Shown here piece by piece: positions 10,044-19,500 of a stretch of DNA of 64,000 nucleotides. Source of the stretch: Aphanomyces cochlioides (lineage: Eukaryota > Oomycota > Saprolegniomycetes > Saprolegniales > Verrucalvaceae); assembly GCA_019828595.1 (NCBI GenBank), contig JAHQRK010000005.1, positions 1,674,001 to 1,738,000 of the forward strand, written 5' to 3'. The stretch's first letter is position 1, and each line of letters opens with the position of its first letter. Under the pieces are notes generated by a model that was not told the origin of the DNA, did no database searches, and saw only the letters and a list, made by a program, of their open reading frames with translations. The position numbers were made by a program, and so were the translations under genes.

Positions 10044-10165
10044 CGTTGGTATCAACGTTGGTATCTGCGCTTATATCAGCGCTTTGATCACCGCTTATCT
10101 CACGGATTATTCCACCGCTGGAATCACCGCTATCATCAACGCCATATCCACCGCTTATAAAAACG
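10044..10165. repeat. Internal 12-bp CpG-phased array 2
   Basis: Eleven positions from 10044 to 10164 at 12-bp spacing; ten carry CpG and one is displaced by a single base (10103). Cores include AACGTT, CACCGCT and TGCGCT. The minus-strand frame across it reads as an acidic Gly/Ser/Asp segment (DQSADISADTNVDTNVD). Whether this is exon or intron cannot be settled here. Confidence 0.9.
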
Positions 10166-10986
10166 CTCAAGCTTCTTTCAAACCCAAGTTTGGCACTCGA
10201 AATGTAAGCGTCGTCATCAACATCCAAAGTTGAATCGTTCGCAATCTCAAGTAGACTCCAACGTGGGAAGTCGTCGGAAGCGATGAATATTGGCTGGTGA
10301 AGTGCCAAGTGTTTTTTGTACCTAATATTGTCAGGTAGAAATATAATCACGAAGCATGTTACGTGTTTATCAAAGGAAACGTTGATTGCTTGACAAAGCG
10401 TAGTCGCACTGCACGATCTAAATGCCAGAGACAAAGTTGAATCTTGGCAGAGCTCCACACATGTCGTATTGCACGAAACTGTGCAGCGTCCTTGTCTACA
10501 TGCACAAACTCAGGCTCAAGTTTGAGCTGACTCTTCAGTTGCTTTAGCCAGTCAATTATATAAGCCACACGTAGGTATTTTAAATCTAGTCAAAGATTAT
10601 ATGAATGCTGAAGAGTCTCGTACTGTCTTTTTTATAAACATATAACTGATAGGATATCCTTCCCCTCGAAATGATATAAGTATTGTATACACCTCAAAAT
10701 TGCCATTTGTCATTCGATGTGTCGAGTCAATTACTGCTTCTGGGACAAAACCCAGACACTCTGTACCTTTCATTTCACACATTTTTGTGATTACTTTCTT
10801 CAAAATAATTGTCATGGCTGGCACTCTCCGAACATTAGGAGGCTGCAGTTCCACTGCAGAAACATGCTCCCTATTTTCAAGAAACAACTTCGCTGATTCA
10901 AATGGGTCTTTATGCATCTGGATTTTTGCATGAAGGCTCTACAACACGCATTAAAAATTGAATACAAGGAAAAGACAAAATATTGA

Positions 10987-11155
10987 CGCGTTTTTCACCG
11001 GTGAATCAACGATGGTACAATCGTTGATAGCACCGTTGATAACACCCGTGAATTCAACGTTGAAAGCACCGTTTCAATCAACGTATAAACGAGCATAGAT
11101 ATCACCGTTCCTCTCACCGTTAACAACAACTGTGAATAAAACGGTGAAAGCAACG
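10987..11155. repeat. Internal 12-bp CpG-phased array 3, inside an intron
   Basis: CpGs fall at 11022, 11034, 11058, 11070, 11082, 11106, 11118, 11142 and 11154 on one 12-bp register, with 10987, 10999 and 11010 just ahead and shifted by one base. The cores are AACGTT, ACCGTT, ACCGGT. The array fills most of the 246-bp intron (11184-10939, GTAAGT...TAG) between two transposase exons, so here the pattern cannot be a by-product of protein coding. Confidence 0.88.
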
Positions 11156-12159
11156 TCGAAATTCATCCATTGTCATAAACTTACCCTTCGCCATATATAT
11201 GACACTTGAGCCACTGATGGTACACAGCGCAAATCAAAATCGTCCTTTCTGTCAAGCAAACAATCTCGCAGCTTAGATGGGGTCATGTAGTTTGCGTTTT
11301 CCTCTATAAACTTCAAAATCTCGCCTTCCAACGGCGTAGAAAGTTCACATTCACCAGGGTGCTCGATCTCGTGGTACGAAGATATATGTATCCCTTTGTC
11401 CATTGATGCAATTGACAAAACTCCTTCGTGCAACGGTCATAAGTCTATGAGACCTAACGATATACCTTTGCAATCGCACGTCAATTTCGTTGCAACGTTT
11501 CTCCTTTTGTTGACAAATATTTGTGACGATGTTTCCTTTTAAAATGAAGTTTTCGTGGTTTTGTAATCTTTACGCTGCTTACAGCGGAATGTACTCTGAA
11601 TAATTGTGTAAGGGTATTTCAAATTTGATGCCTTCTTGATATTCCTAAAGCAAACAAATGATAAGGATTCGTCCTTCTATAATACCAATAGCTGTATCCG
11701 AGATTGTCAAGTAATAAACCTAAAATTTCTTTGACGCAAGCATCATGCATCACAAAGTTGGTCTGACATTTTGTCTGGATAAAAACATGAACACGTTGGT
11801 CACTGTGTAAAAAGATAGAGCAAATGTCGTTCTCAAAATCGTTCATCGAAGTGAAATTGTATACAACGTGCCTGACATTGGCCTCGTCATTGTAAGACAT
11901 TGGTTTGTCTGTCGTGTCTCTGGAGCTGTATTTGCACCTACATACGAGACAAGTCCTGAAAGAAATATTTCTTGAGGCATCTACAAAGCATTCCCAAAGG
12001 TGGTTCTTCTTGCATCTTGCACATTTCAACCTATGCAGACTGCTCTCTTCTCCATCAACAATCATGCCAATTGCAAAATGACGAAAGTTTGAAGTCAGTA
12101 TCCCCGTACTATGATTGGCTACGTTACTTCAAGTTACAGTAGTCAGATTCTTAGAGCTT

Positions 12160-12275
12160 TCAGCGCTGCTTTCTGCGCAAACGTTAGCGCTACTTGAAGC
12201 GCTACTTTCTACGTTGTGTGAAGCGCTAACGTTTGCGCTTATTTCGACGCTGGTAGCAGCGCTGGTTTGAGCGCT
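12160..12275 (-). repeat. Right terminal inverted repeat, inner part, with phased array
   Basis: The inverted counterpart of the left arm. CpGs are at 12164, 12176 and every 12 bp to 12272, ten out of ten, mostly AGCGCT. The arm is interrupted after 12275 by the Copia element and resumes at 14967 with its register intact (14980, 14992 as CA, 15004, 15016, 15028). The order of a few units differs from the left arm, suggesting unit shuffling. Confidence 0.92.
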
Positions 12276-12542
12276 TGTTGAATAGCAGGAATGCAGTAGA
12301 GAACAGAGTTGAAGGGCTCAGTTCAGGGCCAATTCGAGAGTGAGTGCACTAAGCATAACACAGTCAAACCCATCACATCCTAGCCAGGAATATAAAATAT
12401 ACACAACTGTACTGTCAACCAATGTACTGTCCATCGTAGTCAATCACATGACACTGCTCTATAGTTCTCCTAGTTGTAGTGAACTTTCCTCGTGTTCAAC
12501 CACTTTGATAGACTTAGACTCATTTGATTCTTATATCTAACA
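12276..12542 (-). repeat. Copia 3' LTR
   Basis: Left-hand LTR, 267 bp, TG...CA ended. It contains a TATAAA-like ATATAAAATATA stretch near 12390-12401 on the plus strand. Nearly identical to the other LTR, which implies a recent insertion. Confidence 0.95.
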
Positions 12543-12609
12543 CTCCCACTCAGTGTTATGTGATTTTCTTGATGTCTTTATGCGAGGACAAGTTGTGTAC
12601 TCCTATCTT

Positions 12610-14688
12610 TTATCTCAAGAACTCATACTGCTTTACAGGCAGTGGCTTAGTCAGTAAGTCAGCAAGCATGTTATGACTATTACAAAACTCAATGTTATTC
12701 TTTTCTTTTCAACAAGATCTCTCGTAAATAGATATCTTGTTTCGATATGCTTTGTAGCTTTGTGATTTCCAGGATTCTGGACCACACTTATAGCTGATTT
12801 ACTATCGCACCATAACTTAACAGGATTCTTAAGCTTATATCCCATTTCTGAAAGTAAATGCCATAGCCACTCGCTTTCCTTTGCTCCTTCACTTAAAGCA
12901 ATCAACTCTGATTCTGCTGTTGACAATGCAACACAGTTTTGTTTGCAACTACTCCATGAAATGCAAGTTCCTGCTAGTAGTACTAAATATACAGAGATAC
13001 TAGTTCGATCTTTTTCTCGATTCGCGAAGCTCGCGTCAGAATAGACTTCGTACTGTAGATCTCCTTTGTTTCCATCTAAAAGAAGTCCGTATCTAACGTC
13101 CCTTTCAAGTATCTCAGTACTCTGAGGGCCGCTTCCCAATGTGACTTATTATAACAGGAATGAAATCTACTTAATTCTCTCACTGCATTTGCAATATCAG
13201 GTCTAGTCCCTCTTACTAGATACTGTAATGACCCAACAAGTCCTCTGTAATCATATGGTTGTGCTGCAATTTCTTTAGCACTCATTTGAGTTTCAGGTCT
13301 CAATTCAACTCCTACTATTTGTGGAGTCGGGCTACTATACAATGTGCATCTAATAGAGCACATCGAATCTTGCTGAATTTCGTTTGAAAATCTCTTTCTG
13401 CACCACCATTTTCCTCTTTGTAGTAAGGATTAGACTTTTGATAACGAATCCCTTGACTTTTACAATAGGCTTGTAGCGCTTTATTGTTAAACTCTGTTCC
13501 TCCTCTGATCTCATTTCGATCACCTCAGTTTTGCACTCTCTTTCCATTTGAGTGAGAATCTCCTTTATATTCTTTGTCACCTCTGTTTTCTCCTCAAAAA
13601 CGAATGACCATCGATATGGTCAATCAAAATGCATCCATACTTTATATTAGCACGTGTTCCATAAAGTCCATTTTGTTTTACTGGACAACAGGTGTCCATG
13701 TGAACTGTGTGTAAATTTCCTTTAATTCGATTGGTCAGTTTGTTCCGAAAGGACATTCTTCGATCCTTATAGTTGCACATGTGTAACAGAACGAAACGTT
13801 CTTCAAACTTTCCTTACTAATTTTCGGAACCCCAGTGACGACACCACAACATAGCATCGTAATCACCGAATCTTTGTTTACATGTTCAAGTCGGATATGC
13901 CACTCTTTGACGAGACGTTCAGCTTCATGATTAGTTAGTTCTCTCAAAATCGGTGCTGTCTTTACACTATTTCAGTGTACTTGTCTCTCGCTCAAAGTAT
14001 GATGCTTAATATAATATGATCCATTGGCAACCACAGCAACGAACTGTAGCATATCATGCATAAAGACATATTTATATTTACCACACATACTTGGTATGAT
14101 ATGATTTCCTTGTTCCTTTAGCACCTTCTCACTTAGTATATTTGACTTTGCTCCTGGTACAAGTATCACAGATTCAAATCTATATGGCACAATTCCTTCA
14201 ATTGATCTAAACCACAATTGAATTGTTCCCACATGTGAACTCGTCAATTCAGTACCCTCTCCGAATCTAAAGACAAGATTGTTCTCATTAGTTTTTGAAC
14301 TAAAATAATCTGTCGTTCCCGTCAGATGACGACCACATCCACTATCCAGCGCCCAATCACAAGATGTGATTTCACGATCACACAACAAGGACGGGAAGTT
14401 CTTTTGAACTCTAGCGTCCACATCACTTATGACTTCCTTCGCTTTAATAGAAAGCTCCATCAATTTCTGGTTAATCAAACCAGAATCAACCTGATTTACA
14501 GCAACAGAAGTTGCATCACTCATCACAGAACTCTCTGTTAGATTTCTCTCTTTTGGAGTTGACAATAAACTCATTTCCTCCAAGTGACCCATAAACTTTT
14601 GTGACCACACTCTTAAGTTGTCCATCTCATTTGAGATCAATGAGGACAGATTCTTAATTCCTCCAGTGGAAGCTCCTTCAGTAGACAT
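12610..14688 (-). pseudogene. Copia gag-pol remnant lacking most of the reverse transcriptase
   Basis: From ATG 14688: a shortened Gag (NLRVWSQKFMGHLEEMSLL), then the protease WALDSGCGRHLTG (Asp in DSG, near 14346). Next comes the HHCC pre-integrase module (WHIRLEHVNKDSV ... CYTCAT, 13900-13770), the start of the integrase core (HTVHMDTCCPV, near 13700) and, in another frame, a stretch before NPYYKEENGGAE (near 13420). Integrase then joins directly to the connection/RNase H part (YRGLVGSLQYLVRGTRPDIA; YSDASFANREKDRTS; ALSTAESELIALSEGAKE; LWCDSKSAI), so the integrase C-terminus and nearly all RT, including the YVDD region, are deleted near 13355. Frameshifts occur near 13960, 13750, 13500, 13100 and 12700. 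The true C-terminus ADLLTKPLPVKQYEFLR is visible before the TAA at 12610-12612. Non-autonomous. Confidence 0.9.
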
Positions 14689-14699
14689 ACGACTTGAAA

Positions 14700-14966
14700 T
14701 GTTGAATAGCAGGAATGCAGTAGAGAACAGAGTTGAAGGGCTCAGTTCAGGGCCAATTCGAGAGTGAGTGCACTAAGCATAACACAGTCAAACCCATCAC
14801 ATCCTAGCCAGGAATATAAAATATACACAACTGTACTGTCAACCAATGTACTGTCCATCGTAGTCAATCACATGACACTGCTCTATAGTTCTCCTAGTTG
14901 TAGTGAACTTTCCTCGTGTTCAACCACTTTGATAGACTTAAACTCATTTGATTCTTATATCTAACA
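14700..14966 (-). repeat. Copia 5' LTR
   Basis: Right-hand LTR, 267 bp, the promoter-bearing copy for the minus-strand element. It is followed by the GCGCT target duplication at 14967-14971. Confidence 0.95.
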
Positions 14967-15155
14967 GCGCTGCATATAGCGCTGTATATAGCAGTTAAAG
15001 CAACGCTAATATGAGCGTTGGAATGACCGCTGGTTGTCGGCGCTTTTGTCGGCGTTGATGCCGTGAGATTGACAAGGAGGTCAAGGCTTCAACTTACACT
15101 ATTTACATTATATTAGCTTTTGATTGGTCAAGTATTATATCCAATCAGAATTACG
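14967..15155 (-). repeat. Right terminal inverted repeat, outer part
   Basis: Continues the MULE right arm beyond the Copia. The phased CpG array extends to 15028, followed by the unique outer ~100 bp that mirror 7288-7413 (for example TTGACAAGGAGGTCAAGG against CCTTGACCTCCTTGTCAA), ending at 15155. A few differences separate the arms (for example GAAGCC against GATGCC). Confidence 0.92.
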
Positions 15156-16133
15156 AATTGGCTATTCTGAAGGGTTAGGTCGTCGCTGGAGTGGTCAATT
15201 AATGGGCTCTGGAATCCAGGTAGATTGTTGGAGTGTTGATAAATAATGTTGGTAATTAGAGTTTATCAAACATGATAACGGTGACGAAGACGCCTTGCCA
15301 CGACGTCAACGCACCACTCGTCCGAACAGCACACTTTTTGTCCTGATGTCTGGTAACATTACATCGAGCTGATGGAAGCTCAAAGTGGAAACAGAACGGC
15401 TTTCGAACGCCAAACACACTATACAGTCCTCTCAAAGTGAATCTTTTGAACTCATTAATTTTATAAATATATAAAATATAAGGATTCGTGACATGAGTTA
15501 GATTGCGCGTGGCCAAGTTGTGTTCGATTGAACTGATTTTGATGGAGCTTCGCAATCCAGTAAAATCAATTTCAACGAAAGTCAGATCAGGAAATACAAA
15601 CATTCCGAATAAAAAGTCAAGAAATTATCGAACGCGCCCGAAATTATTGATTAATTTATGAGCGCATAAAGTGAGCCAACTGGCTGCTTTGAGAGCTGAA
15701 ATCAGCCCAATAGTCGTCTCGAATTGGATGCCCAAACTTTGGCATGAAGCATAACCTGAGACAAATTATTTCAATGTGGTTTTTTCGTAACATGTTGCGC
15801 CCAAGAAGACCACGAGATTGTGGATAATTCCTCAAGGATCATTGACCATCGTTCTTTCGGTAAAGGACCAGTAATCACCCTCCAAGCAACTCTCCAAGAT
15901 ACGGGGAAAATAGCCTGATATTTTTTCTATGTATTTAGCCATGGATATAACAATGATCGTGCTGTTTGATGACAATTAGACAAAGAGCGTGAGTGAAATG
16001 AATTCATGGTATTGTCTTTTCAGGCAAAATTTTGACTTACGTGGCGATTGGCTAAATTGATCGATCTATTCAATTACCTTGGAAATTGTATGGCATAAAA
16101 TTTTAAATATATGTCACCTTGAGCACTCTCTGC
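15156..16133. other. Region without recognisable gene
   Basis: AT-rich. One minus-strand frame of 115 codons (15603-15256) begins with ATG and ends in an aromatic-rich sequence, but shows no motif I recognise. No repeats or RNA structure are evident. Confidence 0.4.
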
Positions 16134-16391
16134 ATGATCGCAAATGTCGTATCCAGACAGCACGCGCACAAGAACACCGTCATGTATGCGCTCTATGCAC
16201 ATTACTACCTTGGCATGAAACGGATAGACACCGCAAGAGTGTTTCACAAGTCTATCAAAACCGTGTCGACATGGATCAAGACATACGAACATACTGGTGA
16301 AAGTCAAACCCTCGCGTACACAAACGTGTCTTTCACATGCATGTTAGCTCGCATGCAGAAAAGAGAGGAGCGACTGGGCAAATCAGGCTGA
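16134..16391 (+). pseudogene. Tc1/IS630-type transposase N-terminal fragment
   Basis: From ATG 16134 the frame reads YALYAHYYLGMKRIDTAR, then VFHKSIKTVSTWIKTYEHTG, a helix-turn-helix of the sort at the start of Tc1/IS630-like eukaryotic transposases ('yLGmk..dvArif..S..TVs.WIkryeetG'). The frame ends at 16391 and no DDE domain follows, so this is a 5' fragment. From 16392 to 16604 nothing recognisable is seen. Confidence 0.55.
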
Positions 16392-16604
16392 GGGGGCGAT
16401 GATCTCGTTGGATAGCGGTGCTGGTGGTCTGCCGATTTCCATCTGTCGATTCATTCGGCATGCCGTTCCAGTTTCGAATAAACACAACAATATAACCGGT
16501 GCCAAAGAGGCCGACAGGCTCCGCCTTTCGAGGTGATTGAAAGAGCAGCCAACAGTCTGAAACGTACTCCTCCGGTCCGAAATAGACATACCATTTGGGC
16601 CATG

Positions 16605-16690
16605 TTCGGTTTTGAATCATGATTCGGATCTTGATTTCCCATGTAGGGTTTTCCAAGGGATTTACATGTACTCTTGAGAATCAATCATGT
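16605..16690 (+). repeat. Diverged partial copy of the GAATCATGATTC MITE
   Basis: The block TTCGGTTTTGAATCATGATT and the following ~65 bp resemble 4705-4790, including GGGATTTACA and CTTGAGAATC. Only the left end of the MITE is present. Confidence 0.5.
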
Positions 16691-16756
16691 ACCGCTTACG
16701 CTTTGGGCGCAGTCTCCTCGCGTCAACGGAAAATGAATAACTAACTGCAAGTATGA

Positions 16757-17071
16757 TCAACTCCACGAACCATCCCTTGAAATATTGGGATTACTTTTTT
16801 GTCTTTTTACATCACTTGGCTCAAGCTTATTGAGACTTTTAATTCCATTTTTCGTTAGTAACGCTGTCGGCTTGAAAAACTGATGCTTCTTACTCAGTCT
16901 CTCTTTATATTGCTTTGCGTTATCGACTTCTCTTTGTCGGCGACTAAAACCTTCTGAAGTAGTTCCTTCGTATAACTCTGACAGCCTTTCTTTATACCGT
17001 AAGCTTGTGATGCGAATCGTTTTATTCACTGGCGGGCTATCTCCTTGTCTGGCACGTTTGAAAGGTGTCAT
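16757..17071 (-). CDS. Hypothetical basic protein fragment
   Basis: An open frame of about 104 codons from ATG 17071, rich in Lys, Arg, Glu and Ser, with helical character (RYKERLSELYEGTTSE, RRQREVDNAKQYKERLSKKH) and no known motif. A TTG in the same frame at 17089 is a less likely start. Isolated between transposon debris; it may be part of a degraded element or an exon. Low certainty that it is expressed. Confidence 0.25.
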   Translation of the reverse strand: MTPFKRARQGDSPPVNKTIRITSLRYKERLSELYEGTTSEGFSRRQREVDNAKQYKERLSKKHQFFKPTALLTKNGIKSLNKLEPSDVKRQKSNPNISRDGSWS

Positions 17072-17162
17072 GCTAGTGTGGTGAACCAAGCACCAACTTG
17101 GTCACAAACACACTTTGATACAGCACCAATAACAGTATTCTGTCATCCAACAATGGAAGTAT

Positions 17163-17560
17163 CACTGGAGCAGCGTCTGTTGTTGTTGTGGTTTCTTTAG
17201 CAGGTTGGGCTCGGCAAACGACGCGGGCTCAATTGACTCAGTGCCGCGGTGAGCGAGATCCAAGTGGTCTGTCGACGCATCGTACACTTCAGCAACCTTG
17301 GCGGCCGTCAGTTTTTTTTTTGTCTTGGGCTTGTCGACATCAGCGTCGCCTTTGTACGCCGGTCGGATCTTGCCTTTTGCATCGCAACCAATAATTTCAC
17401 CAAGTCTTGCAAGGAATCGAATGTGGTTCCCACTATGTCTGGACAGCGAGCTCGGTCGAGGTCCTCCACAGAGCTAAGTCTCTCGGCCTCAAAGACGTCG
17501 TGTACCTCCTCGGTGTCACCTCCGCTTGAGATTCCCTTCGAGTGAGAGCCATGCCGTGAT
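17163..17560 (-). pseudogene. Coding remnant of unknown family, frameshifted at an A-run
   Basis: The minus strand shows protein-like sequence with no visible start: DTEEVHDVFEAERLSSVEDLDRARC and FDSLQDLVKLLVAMQKARSD, running into SPRQKK. At the A-run (17311-17320 on the plus strand) the frame shifts to one reading LTAAKVAEVYDASTDHLDLA and then EPASFAEPNLLKKPQQQQ before a stop near 17163. The acidic, helical composition could suit a retroelement Gag, but I do not recognise it. The long homopolymer at the shift may be a true mutation or a sequencing error. Confidence 0.35.
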
Positions 17561-17681
17561 CCACCCGCCGAGATTCATCACATGGACCAGATGTGGAGAT
17601 GAGACGAGCACTTTACCATTTACACTTACACTTTACTACTTCCTGGTTTACTGCTTTACCAATTGTCGCTTGAATATCGAA

Positions 17682-17698
17682 AAGGGGGATAGCTCACT
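17682..17698 (+). repeat. 17-bp target-site duplication, left copy
   Basis: The string AAGGGGGATAGCTCACT is identical at 25019-25035 and exactly brackets the family A LINE. In the right copy it continues into a tRNA-like sequence. From 17561 to 17681 there is only CTTTAC-rich DNA without a gene. Confidence 0.93.
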
Positions 17699-17853
17699 GC
17701 AATGGGGAGGTATATTAATAGACTTTCAATATCTACTAATACTAATATTGCCTACTAACGGCTCATCCCATTTCCAAATGCTTCAGCAGATTTTCTACCT
17801 TGGGCTTTGGAGTACAGCGATTTTTGACTTGTTGAATAAATACTTGGGGCTTG

Positions 17854-19500
17854 TTAATTTGGGGCTGAAGGTTGGAGCGCGAGCAAAGTCGGGTACTTGG
17901 CTACCAGTGGGCGATTGACAGGTTGTCTATGCAAAGTATTGATAGCTGAAATTGCTTCCACTCGTTGAGGGCTGTCAACTTCTTGGAGGCGAAGCCATCT
18001 GCGGATCGATGCATGCCATCGGATGAAGCTGACTTCTTGCCAAATTTCTGGCGGAGGCGGCTCCTTCGATTCGAACTTGGCGGCGTTGTGCGTTGTCCAA
18101 ATATAGTGAAGGTTGGAAGCACACAGAAGAGCCCAGAGCACAAACAGTATGTCTTGAAGCTGGCTACCGCGTTCGTTGACTTGAAAGCGGTCGATGTTGG
18201 TGATGGCAGTCCAATCGAAATTGACACCGAAGCATCACCAAGCGGTCGCGTGAAAACGCCAAAGGGGATACACGCGAGAGCAGGTGTGGAAGGCGTGATG
18301 TTGGTTCTCCGGTGCGTCGCAATTGGTATAGACACAGCAAATTACGTCTGGCTGCTGAGGTTGCAAGTAGAACAAGCGCGAGTTGACAGGCAGCATGTTG
18401 AACAACATTCGAAACCAAACGTCGCCATGGAGGGGAGGCGGCCAACGGCATGTTTTGCGGATGAGTCGCACGTAGGTCGCAATATCTTGTTGCTCGACGC
18501 GGGACGATGTCGCCACTGGGTGCGGTTTTCCATCCGAAGGGGCGTGATGCGCCAAACGTGATACGAGTCGCTTGGGTCAACGCTCGAAGGATAGCAATTG
18601 ATCTTTGAAAAGTGCCTTGAAAGGGTGCTTGTTGTATCGATATCGGTCAAAGCAGTTCCAGTTCGAACGCCAGACGTGCGGAGGACTTGGCGAATATCTT
18701 GGTGAGGTGGCTATAAACTTGCCCAGCACGTTCGGGTGCTGCAAATCCCATCGCGCCGTTCGCTTGTAACGTCACTTGTGCCGCACGGTTGTTGGATGAC
18801 AGTCGATCAATAAACGCAGCTCTTGTAGGCCATGTCCCTTGCCGTGTCAAGAAGTCTTTGAGGCAATGGAAACCGTTTTGAGACGCATGTCTACACCATC
18901 GACGACACAGAGCAGTCTTCACGACGTTTGATGTAGCACCCGCAGGACCAACTTGCAGAGCGGGGTAGGATGTCAGCCACACGGGGAGGTTCAAAAGTTC
19001 TTCGAGGCTTGGTGGCGAAGCGGTTCGCTTGGCCATAGGTGTGGCGGCCCATTGATGCCAAATGTCGTGCCAAAGAGGATGCAGCTCCCACAAAAACAAC
19101 CACTTGGAGCTGTGGTTGGGGAAGTACGTGAGAAAGTCGAACGGGTGGGTGTCGCGATACAGCTTGTTCATGACACGGGAAAATTGTCTCTTGACAAGCA
19201 ACTTCCATGGGGCAAATGTGTTGGGTGAATTGGGCTGCATCAAGGGTTGGAGCCGCAGCAGTCGCTGAGTCCGAAGCTTCGAAGCCACATGCGGAATACC
19301 GAGGCCGAGTTTTTGATCGAACTGCCACTTGCGGCAAATAGTTGAGCGATGATGGTCGGTGATTTGCGTCTTCCGACCAAGGATGTACTTGTTGACCATT
19401 CTTTGCCAAACGGCAACCATCGTTGGAGGCACATACACTGCAGCCGTGACATGCCATAACAACGACAACAACATGGTCGATACGATGAGTTTGCGCCTTG
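17854..19500 (-). pseudogene. Family A ORF2 C-terminal region, frameshifted
   Basis: Beyond the frameshift near 19500 the protein continues in a second frame (KLIVSTMLLSLLWHVTAAVY ... FDQKLGLGIPHVASKLRTQR ... LFLWELHPLWHDIWHQWAAT) to a stop at 18647. It then continues in a third frame with LHGDVWFRMLFNMLPVNSRL and a zinc-knuckle-like CCVYTNCDAPENQHHAFHTC (18350-18250), and in a fourth with VLWALLCASNLHYIWTTHNA and EIWQEVSFIRWHASIRRWLR to the stop at 17854. These correspond to the RT-linked C-terminal Zn region of L1-type ORF2 proteins. At least three frameshifts make this copy inactive. Confidence 0.8.

Larger units (their letters stand above)
8648..12065 (-). pseudogene. MULE transposase, multi-exon and degenerate
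   Basis: Read from right to left. 12065-11619 encodes an N-terminal part with CxxC pairs (LKCARCKKNHLWEC, CLVCRCKYS). 11600-11173 encodes a WRKY/FLYWCH-like zinc segment (FRCKQRKDYKTTKT, TKLTCDCKG, HEIEHPGECE) with two in-frame stops. A phase-0 intron (GTAAGT at 11184, TAG ending 10939) joins YIWRR to SLHAKIQMHKDPFESA. 10938-10597 carries AVIDSTHRMTNGNFEVYTI, the first catalytic Asp region of MULEs. 10568-10359 carries VHVDKDAAQFRAIRHVW and CLWHLDRAVR, the second Asp and the conserved CxxH. A stop and a frameshift separate these two blocks. Downstream frames (10328-9862 and 9193-8648, ending in a basic KIDRRRKRPRM region) are probably C-terminal exons. I did not find the final catalytic Glu. 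Gene structure after 10359 is uncertain. Confidence 0.75.
12276..14966 (-). mobile_element. Ty1/Copia LTR retrotransposon, internally deleted
   Basis: Two 267-bp LTRs (12276-12542 and 14700-14966) begin TGTTGAATAG and end ATCTAACA. They appear identical apart from one base noticed near 12516/14941. The 5-bp target duplication GCGCT lies at 12271-12275 and 14967-14971. Coding polarity is minus, so the 5' LTR is on the right. A purine run (GAGTGGGAG on the minus strand, 12543-12551) immediately precedes the 3' LTR as a polypurine tract. The first ATG lies only 11 bases after the 5' LTR and I could not identify a primer-binding site. The 2.16-kb interior is much shorter than the ~4-5 kb usual for Copia. 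Confidence 0.95.
7288..15155. mobile_element. Large Mutator-like (MULE) transposon
   Basis: The sequence from 7288 (CGTAATTCTGATTGGATATA) inward is repeated in inverted orientation from 15155 inward. The match runs for roughly 300 bp of inverted repeat at high identity, but the right arm is split by a Copia insertion. Without the Copia and its duplicated 5 bp the element is about 5.2 kb. Inside lie a minus-strand MULE transposase gene (8648-12065) and a plus-strand zinc-finger gene (7844-8524), both damaged. CCAAT also adjoins both ends (from 7282 and up to 15161), so the true terminus may be 6 bp further out. I found no matching 8-11 bp target duplication. MULEs typically have long inverted repeats, which fits. 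Confidence 0.85.

Noticed and set aside
10322..10362. 41-bp intron in the MULE transposase
   Set aside because: GT...TAG would keep the frame (INT to YKKHLALHQ), but 41 bp is too short to trust without transcript data, so it is not annotated as a feature.
7260..15180. 8-11 bp target duplication of the MULE
   Set aside because: Bases outside 7288/15155 (or 7282/15161) do not match over 8 or more positions; either the limits are slightly different or the flanks have mutated.
17600..17660. Microsatellite (CTTTAC-rich)
   Set aside because: Units are irregular and too few to call a tandem repeat.
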